In this document: positions 31,963 to 40,340 of the stretch, piece by piece
How the letters are laid out: the number at the start of each line of letters is the position of its first letter
Numbering within the stretch: the first letter of the stretch is position 1
Assembly (NCBI GenBank): GCA_963838795.1
Contig: CAWISL010000009.1
Coordinates: 1 to 50,869 of the forward strand
DNA from: JAIBJN01 sp963838795
GTDB taxonomy: Bacteria; Actinomycetota; Thermoleophilia; Gaiellales; Gaiellaceae
Reading direction: 5' to 3'
Length of the DNA stretch: 50,869 nucleotides
Translations under genes and position numbers: made by a program
Notes under the pieces: model-generated
What the model was told of the DNA's origin: nothing
Seen by the model: the letters and a program-made list of their open reading frames with translations, nothing else
Database searches by the model: none

Positions 31963-32514
31963 CTAGGCGGCAAGCGCGCGCAGGTCGTCGAGGGCGCCGT
32001 CGAGGAGGTTCTCGCGGAGGTCGAAGAGTCCGGCCCACAGCGAGTCGCGGTTGGGCGCCGACTCGATCCGAGCCGAGTCGGCGAGGCCCTGAAGGGCCCG
32101 GACGAGCACGGCGAGCTCGAGGTACGCGTGAGCCACTCGGTGCGGCGCGGCGACGACGCCGGCCCGCTTGAGCACGGCGTCCCAGGTGACGACCTCGCCC
32201 GGCCCGGGCTCCCCGTACCACGATCGGCCTTCGGCTCCCTGCGGCTCCAGCTCGAGCAGGTAGCGACCGAGCGGCTGCTCCAGGCCCGCCAGCGCGGTCT
32301 CCGCCCGCTCGGCGGCACGGCGGAGCGCGGCCTGGCGCCCCTCGGGCGTGCAGGGCTCGGGCTCGCCCCGCGCCCAGCGTTCCAGCAGCCGGCAGAAGGC
32401 GAGCCCCGCCACCTCGCTCGCCGCGAGCGAGCGGATTAGCCGGGCCGTGGTCGCGTCGCTCACCCCGTAGGAGCCCATCAGCTCCTGCCAGCCGCTGCGA
32501 TTCGTCTGGGTCAT
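31963..32514 (-). CDS. Hypothetical helical protein
   Basis: This 183-residue protein is rich in Ala, Leu, Glu and Arg, and predicted to be largely helical, without signal peptide, membrane helix or recognisable motif. The ATG at 32514 diverges from the enolase-family gene with a 50-base shared upstream region. A 137-base gap separates its stop from ribokinase, with only weak hairpins. Codon use resembles that of its neighbours, so I take it as real. I do not recognise the family. Confidence 0.6.
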   Translation of the reverse strand: MTQTNRSGWQELMGSYGVSDATTARLIRSLAASEVAGLAFCRLLERWARGEPEPCTPEGRQAALRRAAERAETALAGLEQPLGRYLLELEPQGAEGRSWYGEPGPGEVVTWDAVLKRAGVVAAPHRVAHAYLELAVLVRALQGLADSARIESAPNRDSLWAGLFDLRENLLDGALDDLRALAA

Positions 32515-32564
32515 CCCACTAACTAGTACACCAACTGGGACCGAACACGTACCGTTCCCGGGGG

Positions 32565-33635
32565 ATGGCGACCTACGACGGCGTCCGCGAGCTGCCGCTC
32601 GAGATCGAGTCGTACCGGCTCGACCCCTTGGAGGTGCAGGCCTCCCACGACTTCACGCGTCTCACGACGGTGATCCACCTGGAAGGCGGCGACCACGAGG
32701 GCGTCGGCGAGGACGTCACCTACTCAGGGGAGGACCAGCTCGCTCTCCAGGCGGCAGGGCCGACCTTCCCACTCGCGGGCAGCCATACGCTCGACAGCTT
32801 CTCGCAGCTTCTCGACGGGCTCGCTCTCTTCCCCTCTGAGCCAGGCATGAGGGCCTTCCTCGACTATCGACGCTGGGCGTTCGAGAGCGCCGCGCTCGAT
32901 CTCGCCCTCCGCCAGGCCGGGCTCTCCCTCGGCGAGGCGGTCGGCCGCGAGCCTCGACCGGTCAACTTCGTCGTCTCGCTCCGCATCGAGAAACCGCCCG
33001 CGGCCGATCCAGTCCCGCTCTTGCTCGAGCGCTACCCCGCGCTCCGCTTCAAGCTCGACCCGACGGACGAGTGGGACCAGACCCTCGTCGCCAAGCTGGG
33101 CGAGACGGGCGCCGTCGACACCGTCGATCTCAAGGGCGCGTACAAGGGGACGCCCGTCGACCAGGCAGGCGACCCGGGGCTCTACCGAATGGTCGCCGAG
33201 GGGTTCCCGACGGCGTGGATCGAGGACCCCGACCTGAACGAGCGAACCGACCAGGTCCTCGGGCCGTACCGCGACCGGATCACTTGGGACGCGCCCATCC
33301 ACTCGGTCGCCGACATCGCCGGGCTTCCCTTCCCGCCTCGGACGATCAACTTCAAGCCGTCGCGCTTCGGCAGCGTCAAGCGCCTTTTCGACGGCTACGA
33401 CTACTGCGCCGACCACGGGATCGCGATCTACGGCGGCGGGCAGTGGGAGCTCGGCCCGGGCCGCGGCCAGATCCAGTACCTGGCCTCGCTCTTCCACCCG
33501 ACGACGCCCAACGACGTCGCGCCGGCAGCCTTCAACATCCACCGCCTCGACCCACCGCCGGGCCTGCCGACGAGCCCGCTCGAGCCGCAGCCGAGCGCTC
33601 TCGGCTTCCGCTGGGCCGAGGGGCTGAGAAGCTAG
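32565..33635 (+). CDS. Enolase-superfamily enzyme (muconate-lactonizing-like subgroup), substrate unknown
   Basis: The 356-residue protein has a capping domain (about 1-125) and a modified TIM barrel. The barrel shows a Lys in FKLDP on strand 2 (about residue 165), metal-site acids in VDTVDLKG, WIEDPD and TWDAPI, and a second Lys in INFKPSRFG on strand 6. That Lys pair is the acid/base arrangement of the muconate-lactonizing subgroup (cycloisomerases, o-succinylbenzoate synthase, dipeptide or N-succinylamino acid epimerases). No menaquinone or aromatic-degradation gene is adjacent, so the reaction is open. The ATG at 32565 follows a GGGGG tract. The stop shares a CTAG with the convergent rnj stop. 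Confidence 0.8.
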   Translation: MATYDGVRELPLEIESYRLDPLEVQASHDFTRLTTVIHLEGGDHEGVGEDVTYSGEDQLALQAAGPTFPLAGSHTLDSFSQLLDGLALFPSEPGMRAFLDYRRWAFESAALDLALRQAGLSLGEAVGREPRPVNFVVSLRIEKPPAADPVPLLLERYPALRFKLDPTDEWDQTLVAKLGETGAVDTVDLKGAYKGTPVDQAGDPGLYRMVAEGFPTAWIEDPDLNERTDQVLGPYRDRITWDAPIHSVADIAGLPFPPRTINFKPSRFGSVKRLFDGYDYCADHGIAIYGGGQWELGPGRGQIQYLASLFHPTTPNDVAPAAFNIHRLDPPPGLPTSPLEPQPSALGFRWAEGLRS

Positions 33636-35284
33636 ACCTCGACGACGACCGGGAGAATCATCGGCCGGCGGCCGGTGCGCTCCGCGACGAGCTTGCCCAC
33701 GTTGTCGTGGATGTGCTCCTGCAGCAGCTTCAGCTCCCGCACGTCCTGTCGCAGGCACTCCTCGACCGTCCGCTCGGCTTCGAGCTTTGCCTCCTCGAGC
33801 AGCGAGTCGGTCTCGGCGAAGCCGCGGGAGATGACCTCCGGCGGGGCGATCTCGCCGTTTTGCGAGCCCACCGTGGCCACGACGATCAGGACGCCGTCCT
33901 CGGAGAGGTGGCGGCGGTCGCGGAGCGCGACGTCCTGGACGTCGCCGACCCCCAGGCCGTCGACGAACGTGCTGCCGACGTCGAGCTGGTCGGTGAGCCG
34001 GGCGATGCCGCTTCGGAGCTCGACCACGGAGCCGTTCTCCGCCAGGACGATCCGGTCCGACGGCACGCCCGCGTCACGCGCGAGGCGCGCTTGCGCGGCC
34101 AGCATGCGGAACTCGCCGTGGACGGGCATGACGTTGTGCGGCCGGAGCAGTGCGATGATCGTGCGGATCTCCTCGGCGTTCCCGTGGCCGGAGACGTGCA
34201 CCGGGGCGATCTCCTGGTGCAGCACCTCGGCCCCGGACTTGGCGAGGCGGTTGATCGTGTCGTGCACGCGCAGCTCGTTCCCCGGCACCGGCTTGGCCGA
34301 GATGATCACGGTGTCGCCCTCCTCGATCGCCACGTGCGGGTGATCGTGGTAGGCCATGCGCGTGAGCGCCGACATCGGCTCGCCCTGGCTGCCCGTGCAG
34401 AGGATCATCGTCTCGTGCGGCCGCAGGAGGTCGAGCTCGTCGGGCTTGACGAGAAGCTCGTCGCGCACGTCGAGGTAGCCGAGGTTGCGCGCGATGTTCA
34501 CATTCTTCCGCAGCGAGCGGCCCACGAGGCACACCCGGCGGCCGGCCTCGCCCGCGACGTCGATCGCCTGCTGAACCCGGTGGATGTTGGAGGCGAACGA
34601 GGCGACGAGGACGCGCCCTTCGCGCTGGGGAATCAGGTGCCGGAAGACCTCCCCTACCGTCCGCTCCGACTCGGTCACGCCCGGCCGCTCGGCGTTGGTC
34701 GAGTCGCCGAGCAGCAGGTCGACGCCGCGGTTCCCGAGCTCGGCGAGCTTGCCCAGATCGGTGCGGAAGCCGTCCACCGGCGTGTGGTCGATCTTGTAGT
34801 CGCCGGTGACCACGACTAGGCCCCCGGGCGTGGACAGCGCCGCTGCGACGGCGTCGGGGATCGAGTGCGCCATGCGGACGAACTCGGTCTCGTACGGGCC
34901 GATCTGCGTCGCGCCCTTCTCGGGCTCGATCTCGACCAGCTCGGCCCCACGCAGGAGCCCGTGCTCATCGAGCTTCGACTTGACGAGGCCTAGAGTGAGC
35001 CGGGTCGCCCAGACCTCCGGGACCTCGACCTCGCGCAGGAGGTACGGAAGGGCGCCGACGTGATCCTCGTGCCCGTGGGTGAGGATGACCGCCCGGATGT
35101 CGCCCTGGCGGGTGCGGAGGTAGTCGAAGTCGGGAAGGACGAGGTCGACGCCGAGGTGCTCGTCCCGGGGGAAGGACAGACCGGCGTCGATCACGACCAG
35201 GCCCTCGTCGCACTCGACGACGGTCATGTTCTTCCCCACCTCGCCCAGGCCGCCGAGCGGGATGATCCGGGTGCTCGCGGACAT
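33632..35284 (-). CDS. rnj: Ribonuclease J
   Basis: RNase J is a metallo-beta-lactamase/beta-CASP nuclease with 5'-3' exonuclease and endonuclease activity on RNA. The 550 residues have the zinc motif HGHEDH (70-75), GDYKIDHTPVDG, the beta-CASP region with DSTNAERPG and TGSQGEPMSALTRMA, HVSGHGNAEEI and HGEFRMLAAQ, and the C-terminal domain that mediates dimer formation (about 450-550). The length is typical. It is divergent from the cysteine-synthase-like gene with 48 bases between start codons. Together with rny and pnp it defines RNA decay in this organism. Confidence 0.97.
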   Translation of the reverse strand: MSASTRIIPLGGLGEVGKNMTVVECDEGLVVIDAGLSFPRDEHLGVDLVLPDFDYLRTRQGDIRAVILTHGHEDHVGALPYLLREVEVPEVWATRLTLGLVKSKLDEHGLLRGAELVEIEPEKGATQIGPYETEFVRMAHSIPDAVAAALSTPGGLVVVTGDYKIDHTPVDGFRTDLGKLAELGNRGVDLLLGDSTNAERPGVTESERTVGEVFRHLIPQREGRVLVASFASNIHRVQQAIDVAGEAGRRVCLVGRSLRKNVNIARNLGYLDVRDELLVKPDELDLLRPHETMILCTGSQGEPMSALTRMAYHDHPHVAIEEGDTVIISAKPVPGNELRVHDTINRLAKSGAEVLHQEIAPVHVSGHGNAEEIRTIIALLRPHNVMPVHGEFRMLAAQARLARDAGVPSDRIVLAENGSVVELRSGIARLTDQLDVGSTFVDGLGVGDVQDVALRDRRHLSEDGVLIVVATVGSQNGEIAPPEVISRGFAETDSLLEEAKLEAERTVEECLRQDVRELKLLQEHIHDNVGKLVAERTGRRPMILPVVVEV

Positions 35285-35332
35285 CCGCCGAAGTGTACTT
35301 CCGAGCTCGGCCTGGTTCGCTACGGTGGCGGC

Positions 35333-36271
35333 ATGGGTGCAGGCGAGGCGCGACCGGCGCTGCTCGGAGCAATCGGCGGGACGCCGGTCGTGCGCCTCGA
35401 GCGCCTGGCTGGCGCACGGCGCGGCGAGGTCTGGCTCAAGCTCGAGTCCAGCAACCCGACGGGCTCATACAAGGATCGGATGGCGCTTGCCATGATCGAG
35501 GGCGCCGAGCGGTCGGGGCGGCTGGCGCCCGGTCAGACAGTCGTCGAGTACACGGGCGGGAGCACCGGCTCCTCGCTCGCGTTCGTGTGCGCGGTCAAGG
35601 GCTACCCCCTCCGGATCGTCACCTCGGACGCGTTCGCTCCCGAGAAGCTGCAGACGATGAGCGCCTTCGGCGCCGAGCTCGACGTCGTCCCCAGTCCCGA
35701 GGGGATCACAGCGGATCTGATCCCGCGGCTCGTCGACCGCGCGGCCGAGGTCGTCGAGGAGGTCGACGGCTACGCCACCGACCAGTTCCGGAACGAGGAC
35801 ATGATCGTGGGCTACGAGGAGCTGGGTGCCGAGCTGGTCGAGCAGCTCGACGGAGAGCTCGACGCCTTCTGCTGCTACGTGGGCACCGCCGGTTGCTTCC
35901 TCGGCGTCACCCGGGCGCTCCGGGAGGCGGTGCCCGACGTCCACCGGGCGGTGGTCGAGCCGGCCGAGTCGCCGGTGATCTCCGGGGGGCCGGCGGGCAC
36001 GCACCACATCGAGGGAGGGGGCGTCGGGTTCTGGCCGCCGCTGCTCTCGCGCGAGGACTTCGACGAGGTCTTCGCCGTCCCGGAGGCCGAGGCCTTCGCG
36101 ATGGCCGAGCGCGCCGCACGCGTCGAAGGGCTGCTGTGCGGGCCCTCGACCGGGGCGAACATCGTCGTCGCCCTCGAGCTCGCCGAGCGGCTCGGGCCGG
36201 AGGCGCGTGTGGCGACGCTGAACGTCGACTCGGGCCTGAAGTATCTAACGCGCGGTCTCGAGCTGCACTAG
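35333..36271 (+). CDS. PLP-dependent cysteine synthase-family protein
   Basis: This fold-type II PLP enzyme has 312 residues from the ATG at 35333. It carries the Schiff-base lysine in SSNPTGSYKDRMA (about 43-55), a substrate loop EYTGGSTGSSLA that replaces the TSGNTG of CysK, and a phosphate-cradle-like VGTAGCFLGV, with LLCGPSTGANIVVAL near the end. The layout is that of CysK, CysM and cystathionine beta-synthase cores without extra domains. Substitution of an O-activated serine is likely, but the sulfur donor is unknown and no cysE or sulfur-carrier gene is near. Its 3' end overlaps the convergent dapA by 27 bases. Confidence 0.85.
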   Translation: MGAGEARPALLGAIGGTPVVRLERLAGARRGEVWLKLESSNPTGSYKDRMALAMIEGAERSGRLAPGQTVVEYTGGSTGSSLAFVCAVKGYPLRIVTSDAFAPEKLQTMSAFGAELDVVPSPEGITADLIPRLVDRAAEVVEEVDGYATDQFRNEDMIVGYEELGAELVEQLDGELDAFCCYVGTAGCFLGVTRALREAVPDVHRAVVEPAESPVISGGPAGTHHIEGGGVGFWPPLLSREDFDEVFAVPEAEAFAMAERAARVEGLLCGPSTGANIVVALELAERLGPEARVATLNVDSGLKYLTRGLELH

Positions 36272-37133
36272 CCCGACGCGCTCGAGCGTCTCCCGGATCG
36301 CGGTCTTCGCCTCGTCGGAGGCCTCCACGAGCGGGAGCCGCAGGCCGCCGACGTCGTGACCGACCATGGCGAGCGCGGCCTTCACCGGGATGGGGTTCGT
36401 CGTGACCGCGAGCGCCTCGATCACGGGCCGAAGCTCGGCGTCGATCATGCGGGCGCCTTCGACGTCGCCGTCCTTGAAGCGCGTCACGAGCTCGCGCACG
36501 CGCGGCCCCACGAGATGGGTGTAGACGAGGATCCCGCCGACGCCTCCGAGCTCGAGGAACGGCAGCAGGAGGTCGTCGTTGCCCGCATAGAGCGAGAGCT
36601 CCGTCTCCTCGAGGATGCGGCGTGCCTGGCCCGGATCCGTCGTGGCCTGCTTGACCGCGGTGACGTTCGGGATCTCGGCGAGCTGGGCCAGCGTCTCGGG
36701 CTCGAGGTTGAGCGACCACGCGCTGTGGGATGTTGTAGACCACGATCGGGCGGTCAGTGGCGTCCGCGATCGCCCGGAAATGGGCCACGATCCCCGCAAC
36801 CGGAGGCTTCGAGTAGTACGGCGTGACGACGAGGAAGCCGTCCACGCCGAGCTCGTGGGCCTGGCCGGTCAGGTGCACCGAGTGCGCGGTCGAGTACGTG
36901 CCCGTGCCGGCGATGACGGTCGCGCGATCGCCTACGGCCTCAACGGCAGCCGCGAAGAGCGAGAGCCGCTCGTCGTCGTCCAGAGTCGGCGCCTCGCCGG
37001 TCGTGCCGGCGACGACGACCCCGTCCGAGCCGGTCTCCACGAGGTGGGTGCAGACGCGCCGGAACGCCTCCAGGTCGACAGATCCGTCCGCGCGGAAGGG
37101 CGTGACGACGGCTGTCAGGACCTCGCCGAGCAC
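36245..37133 (-). pseudogene. dapA: 4-hydroxy-tetrahydrodipicolinate synthase, interrupted by one extra base as sequenced
   Basis: DapA condenses pyruvate with aspartate semialdehyde in lysine/diaminopimelate synthesis. From the GTG at 37133 the first frame gives LTAVVTPFRADGSVDLEAF, GTTGEAPTLDDDE and the YNIPQR catalytic Tyr segment. The second frame continues with NLEPETLAQLAEIPNVTAVK (the Schiff-base Lys), LSLYAGNDD and PIPVKAALAM to the stop at 36245. Removing one base between about 36711 and 36716 gives 295 residues that align without a gap around the junction. dapB follows the usual order directly upstream (33 bases). Because the product is essential for a diaminopimelate wall, a sequencing insertion is much likelier than a true pseudogene. 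Confidence 0.9.
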
Positions 37134-37166
37134 CGGTCGGATTGTACTCGCCGTTCGGCCTAGCTC

Positions 37167-37805
37167 CTACAGAAGGCTGTCCAGGCCCACGGTGACGCCC
37201 GGTGGGAGGGTCGGCAGCCGCTCGAGCGCCAGGAGCACGCCGGGGGCGAAGGCCTCCCGCGAGTAGGCGTCGTGACGGATCGTCAGGAGCTGGCCCTCCC
37301 CGCCGAAGAGCACCTCTTGGTGCGCGACCAGGCCAGGAAGGCGAACCGAGTGGATCGGCACGTCGCCGGGAAGGAGATCGGCAGTCGCCCGCGCCGTCCC
37401 GGAGGGCGCGTCGAGCTTCGCCTCGTCGTGGAGCTCGACGATCTCGGCGCGCGGCAGGTGACGACCGGCCTCGGCGGCGAAGCGCATCATGAGGACGGCG
37501 CCGAGCGCGAAGTTGGGCGCCACGAAGCACGCGACCTCGTTCTCGCGCGCACGCGCGTCGAAGGCGGCGAAGTCGTCCGGGCCTAGCCCGGTCGTCCCCA
37601 CGACCGTCGGAACCGCCGCAGCCAGGCAGCGCTCGACGTTGCGGCGCACGGCGACCGGCTCGGTGAAGTCCACCGCGGCGTCCTGCCCCGACGGATCCCA
37701 GTCGTCGCCCCGCGTGGCCGGAGTCACCGTGTGACCGGCGGCCGCCAGGCGAGGGGCCAGCACGGTGCCGACTCTGCCCCCTGCGCCGAGCAGCAGGACT
37801 CTCAC
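37167..37805 (-). CDS. dapB: 4-hydroxy-tetrahydrodipicolinate reductase
   Basis: DapB reduces the DapA product to tetrahydrodipicolinate with NAD(P)H. Read from the GTG at 37805 (GTGA overlap with the M16 peptidase gene), it has 212 residues, shorter than the usual 245-270, mostly through a trimmed Rossmann part. Present are GAGGRVG, AAVDFTEP, VVGTTGL, APNFALGAVLMM, and the catalytic ELHDEAKLDAPSGTA, in which the His and Lys remain but the usual second His is Asp. The function is well supported by dapA next to it. Confidence 0.92.
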   Translation of the reverse strand: MRVLLLGAGGRVGTVLAPRLAAAGHTVTPATRGDDWDPSGQDAAVDFTEPVAVRRNVERCLAAAVPTVVGTTGLGPDDFAAFDARARENEVACFVAPNFALGAVLMMRFAAEAGRHLPRAEIVELHDEAKLDAPSGTARATADLLPGDVPIHSVRLPGLVAHQEVLFGGEGQLLTIRHDAYSREAFAPGVLLALERLPTLPPGVTVGLDSLL

Positions 37806-39097
37806 GCCGCGGCGCGCTCCACGAGCCCCGGGCAGACCGGCTCGACGGCGTCGAGCAGGCGCTCCTCGCTCGGGCCGATCGCGGCCACGGACAACGCCTC
37901 CGCGGGGAGGACGACCTCGGCCAGCTGGGCGACGGCCTCCACGTCGACGGCCTCGATCTCGGCCAGGATGCGGTCGAGGTCGAGGAGCTCGCTGTCCGTG
38001 ATCAGCGACTTCCCAAGACGGCTCATCCGATTCGACGTGGCCTCCATGGAGAGCATGATCCTGCCCTTCAGGTTTTCCTTCGCTCGCTCGAGCTCGTCCG
38101 TCCGCGGCCCGTCCGTCGCGATCTGGGAGATCTGCTCCGCGACGATGCGGAGGCACTCGGCGAGGTTCTCCTCCCGCGTCCCCACGTAGACGCCGATCTG
38201 ACCCGTGTCCGCGTACTGGGAGGAGAACGTGTAGACCGCGTAGGCGAGGCCGCGCTGCTCCCGAATCTCCTGGAAGAGCCGCGAGGAGGCCGAGCCCCCG
38301 AGCACGCTGTCGAGGATGGAGGCGGTGAAGCGCCGGCGGTCGGAGCGCGCGATGCCGGGCGCCGAGAGGCAGACGTGGTACTGCTCCGTCGGCTTCGAGA
38401 GAAACACGAGCGACGGCGCCGGCGCGGCCACGAAGGGGGCCCGCGCGGACGGCCTTCCCGACGAGTGCGCGCCGGCCTTCGCGCGCAGGCGCTCGACCAG
38501 GCTGACGAGCCGCTCGTGGTCGACGCTCCCCGCCGTCGCGACGACGACGTTGTCCGGCCGGTACCGGCGGCGATGAAACGCGCCGAGCGAGCGCTTGGAG
38601 ACGTTCGAGATCACCTCGGCCGACCCAAGGACTGGGCGGCCCAGCGGGTGGCGGCCGAAGACGGCCTTCGTGACGAGGTCGAAGATGAGCTCCTGCGGCG
38701 AGTCGTCCACCATGGCGATCTCCTCGAGCACGACCTGTCGCTCCGAGTCCACGTCGGCGAGGCTGGGAGCGAAGACCATGTCGGTCATGACGTCGAGCGC
38801 CTTCTCCAGGTGCTCGTCGAGGACGCGCGCGTAGACGACCGTGTAGTCGCGGGCGGTGGCGGCGTTCAGCTCGCCGCCGAAGGTGTCGAAGATCTCCGCG
38901 ATCTCGAGGGCCGAGTAGGACGCCGTTCCCTTGAACAGCAGGTGCTCGAGGAAGTGGCTCACGCCCGCGTGGGCGTCGTCCTCGTCCCGCGAGCCTGCCC
39001 CGATCCAGAGCCCGATCGACGCCGAGCGGACGGCGGGAAGCGGCTCGGTGACGACGCGGGTGCCGCCGTCGAGCGTCGTCAGCAGGTAGTTCTGCAC
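37802..39097 (-). CDS. M16 family zinc metallopeptidase
   Basis: The 431-residue M16 peptidase is read from a GTG at 39097 (no good ribosome-binding site; the frame is open further but reads as non-coding). It carries the inverted zinc motif HFLEH (H48, E51, H52) in GVSHFLEHLLFKGT, the distal Glu in ERQVVLEEIAMVDD, and the second-half segment GGSASSRLFQEIREQRGLAYAVYTF. That gives the N-terminal active and C-terminal inactive lobes of a single-chain M16B enzyme. In firmicutes and actinobacteria a homologue follows pnp; here an EamA/TetR islet and a flavoprotein gene separate them. The substrate is unknown. Confidence 0.93.
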   Translation of the reverse strand: MQNYLLTTLDGGTRVVTEPLPAVRSASIGLWIGAGSRDEDDAHAGVSHFLEHLLFKGTASYSALEIAEIFDTFGGELNAATARDYTVVYARVLDEHLEKALDVMTDMVFAPSLADVDSERQVVLEEIAMVDDSPQELIFDLVTKAVFGRHPLGRPVLGSAEVISNVSKRSLGAFHRRRYRPDNVVVATAGSVDHERLVSLVERLRAKAGAHSSGRPSARAPFVAAPAPSLVFLSKPTEQYHVCLSAPGIARSDRRRFTASILDSVLGGSASSRLFQEIREQRGLAYAVYTFSSQYADTGQIGVYVGTREENLAECLRIVAEQISQIATDGPRTDELERAKENLKGRIMLSMEATSNRMSRLGKSLITDSELLDLDRILAEIEAVDVEAVAQLAEVVLPAEALSVAAIGPSEERLLDAVEPVCPGLVERAAA

Positions 39098-39113
39098 GCT
39101 CGCATCGTAGGCA

Positions 39114-40286
39114 TCAGGCCTGTTTGAAGGCTCCTCCGGGGTCGCCGGAGGCCCGCGCGAGCGCGGCGAGCGCCTTGAGCGGGGGACGGGCGAGGCCCCG
39201 TGCTCCGCTGACGTCGTCGATCTCACCGCGGACGAGCTTCTCGACGGTGCGCCAGACGATCCGGGAGCGCGCGATCCGAAACGTCGTCCGCGGAAAGCGG
39301 TCGAGCGCCGCCTTCACGCCCCACGAGGCCCACAGGTGGGTCCCGAGCTGGCGCGTGAGGCGCTCGCCGTACGCCTCCAGCCCGTCGGCCTTGCCGTCGA
39401 GGAGGTCGAGCGCCGCCTCGGCGGCGAGCTTCGCGGAGAGGAAGGCCTCGAACATCCCGTCGCCGGAGACCGGGTCGACGAGGCCGGCGGCATCGCCGAC
39501 GACCGCCGCACGACCTCGTGCGAGCGTCGAGCGCGGCGAGCGGAGCGGCAGCCGGAAGCCCCGGACGTCCCGGAGGTCGTCCGGAGTGACGCCGTGCGCG
39601 GCGCAGAGCGCGGCCAGATGCTCGCGAAGGCGGGGGCCTTCCCGCTCCCACCCTCCGAGCCCGATGTTCGCGTGGTCGCCCTTGGGAAAAACCCAGCCGT
39701 AGCCACCGGGCACGATGCCGAGCTCGAGCACGGCTCGGCCACGGTAGCCGCCGCCGAGCCGCTCGTAGGGGACGTTGCCCTCGAGCGCCACGCCGACCGC
39801 CTGGTTGCCCCCGAGCTGGAGTGCCCGGGCGCTGACGCCGTTGACGCCGTCGGCGCCGATCACGGTCTCCGCCCGCAGGCGCTCGGACCCGGCGACGACC
39901 TCGACGTCGTCAGGCCTGGCGGTGACCGCCGTGACCTTGAGGTCGTCGCGAAGGTCGGCGCCGGCATCGGCTGCTCGCTCGGCGAGGTACGCGTCCAGGC
40001 GGATGCGCTGGGTCATGAGGACGAGCGGCTCGCCGTCGCCTCGCTCGAACCAGCCGCCGAAGCCGAGCCGCATCCGCACCGAGGTGACCGTGTCCTCCAC
40101 GACCGGGGCGATCGAGAAGGGGAGCAGCCGGGCCGCTCGTCCCGTCACTCCGCCGCCGCACGGCTTGTCGCGCGGGAAGCGGGCGCGGTCGAGCAGGAGG
40201 ACCGAGGCCCCGGCGGAGGCCAGGCGGTAGGCGCACGTCGAGCCCGCGGGCCCGGCGCCCACGACGATCGCGTCGTAACGTGGCAC
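39114..40286 (-). CDS. Geranylgeranyl reductase-family FAD-dependent oxidoreductase
   Basis: The 390-residue flavoprotein starts with the FAD-binding VVGAGPAGSTCAYRLASAGASVLLLDRARFPRDKPCGGG, has a second dinucleotide element ETVIGADGVNGVSARAL, the family segment PGGYGWVFPKGDHANIGLGG, and GRAAVVGDAAGLVDPVSGDGMFEA near the ribityl site. The family saturates double bonds in isoprenoid chains, for instance of menaquinone or lipids. Which substrate applies here is not visible. It starts with a GTG at 40286, divergent from the EamA gene by 54 bases, and lies 17 bases before the M16 gene, so the two are probably cotranscribed. Confidence 0.88.
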   Translation of the reverse strand: MPRYDAIVVGAGPAGSTCAYRLASAGASVLLLDRARFPRDKPCGGGVTGRAARLLPFSIAPVVEDTVTSVRMRLGFGGWFERGDGEPLVLMTQRIRLDAYLAERAADAGADLRDDLKVTAVTARPDDVEVVAGSERLRAETVIGADGVNGVSARALQLGGNQAVGVALEGNVPYERLGGGYRGRAVLELGIVPGGYGWVFPKGDHANIGLGGWEREGPRLREHLAALCAAHGVTPDDLRDVRGFRLPLRSPRSTLARGRAAVVGDAAGLVDPVSGDGMFEAFLSAKLAAEAALDLLDGKADGLEAYGERLTRQLGTHLWASWGVKAALDRFPRTTFRIARSRIVWRTVEKLVRGEIDDVSGARGLARPPLKALAALARASGDPGGAFKQA

Positions 40287-40340
40287 CGCGCCATTATCGC
40301 CGTCTCACAGAGCTGAGGCGCTCCTGGTTTAACTCCGAGG

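Noticed and set aside
36700..36730. Programmed ribosomal frameshifting in dapA
   Set aside because: There is no slippery sequence, shifted stop or stimulatory structure, and other unrelated genes show the same single-base insertion without a shared motif.
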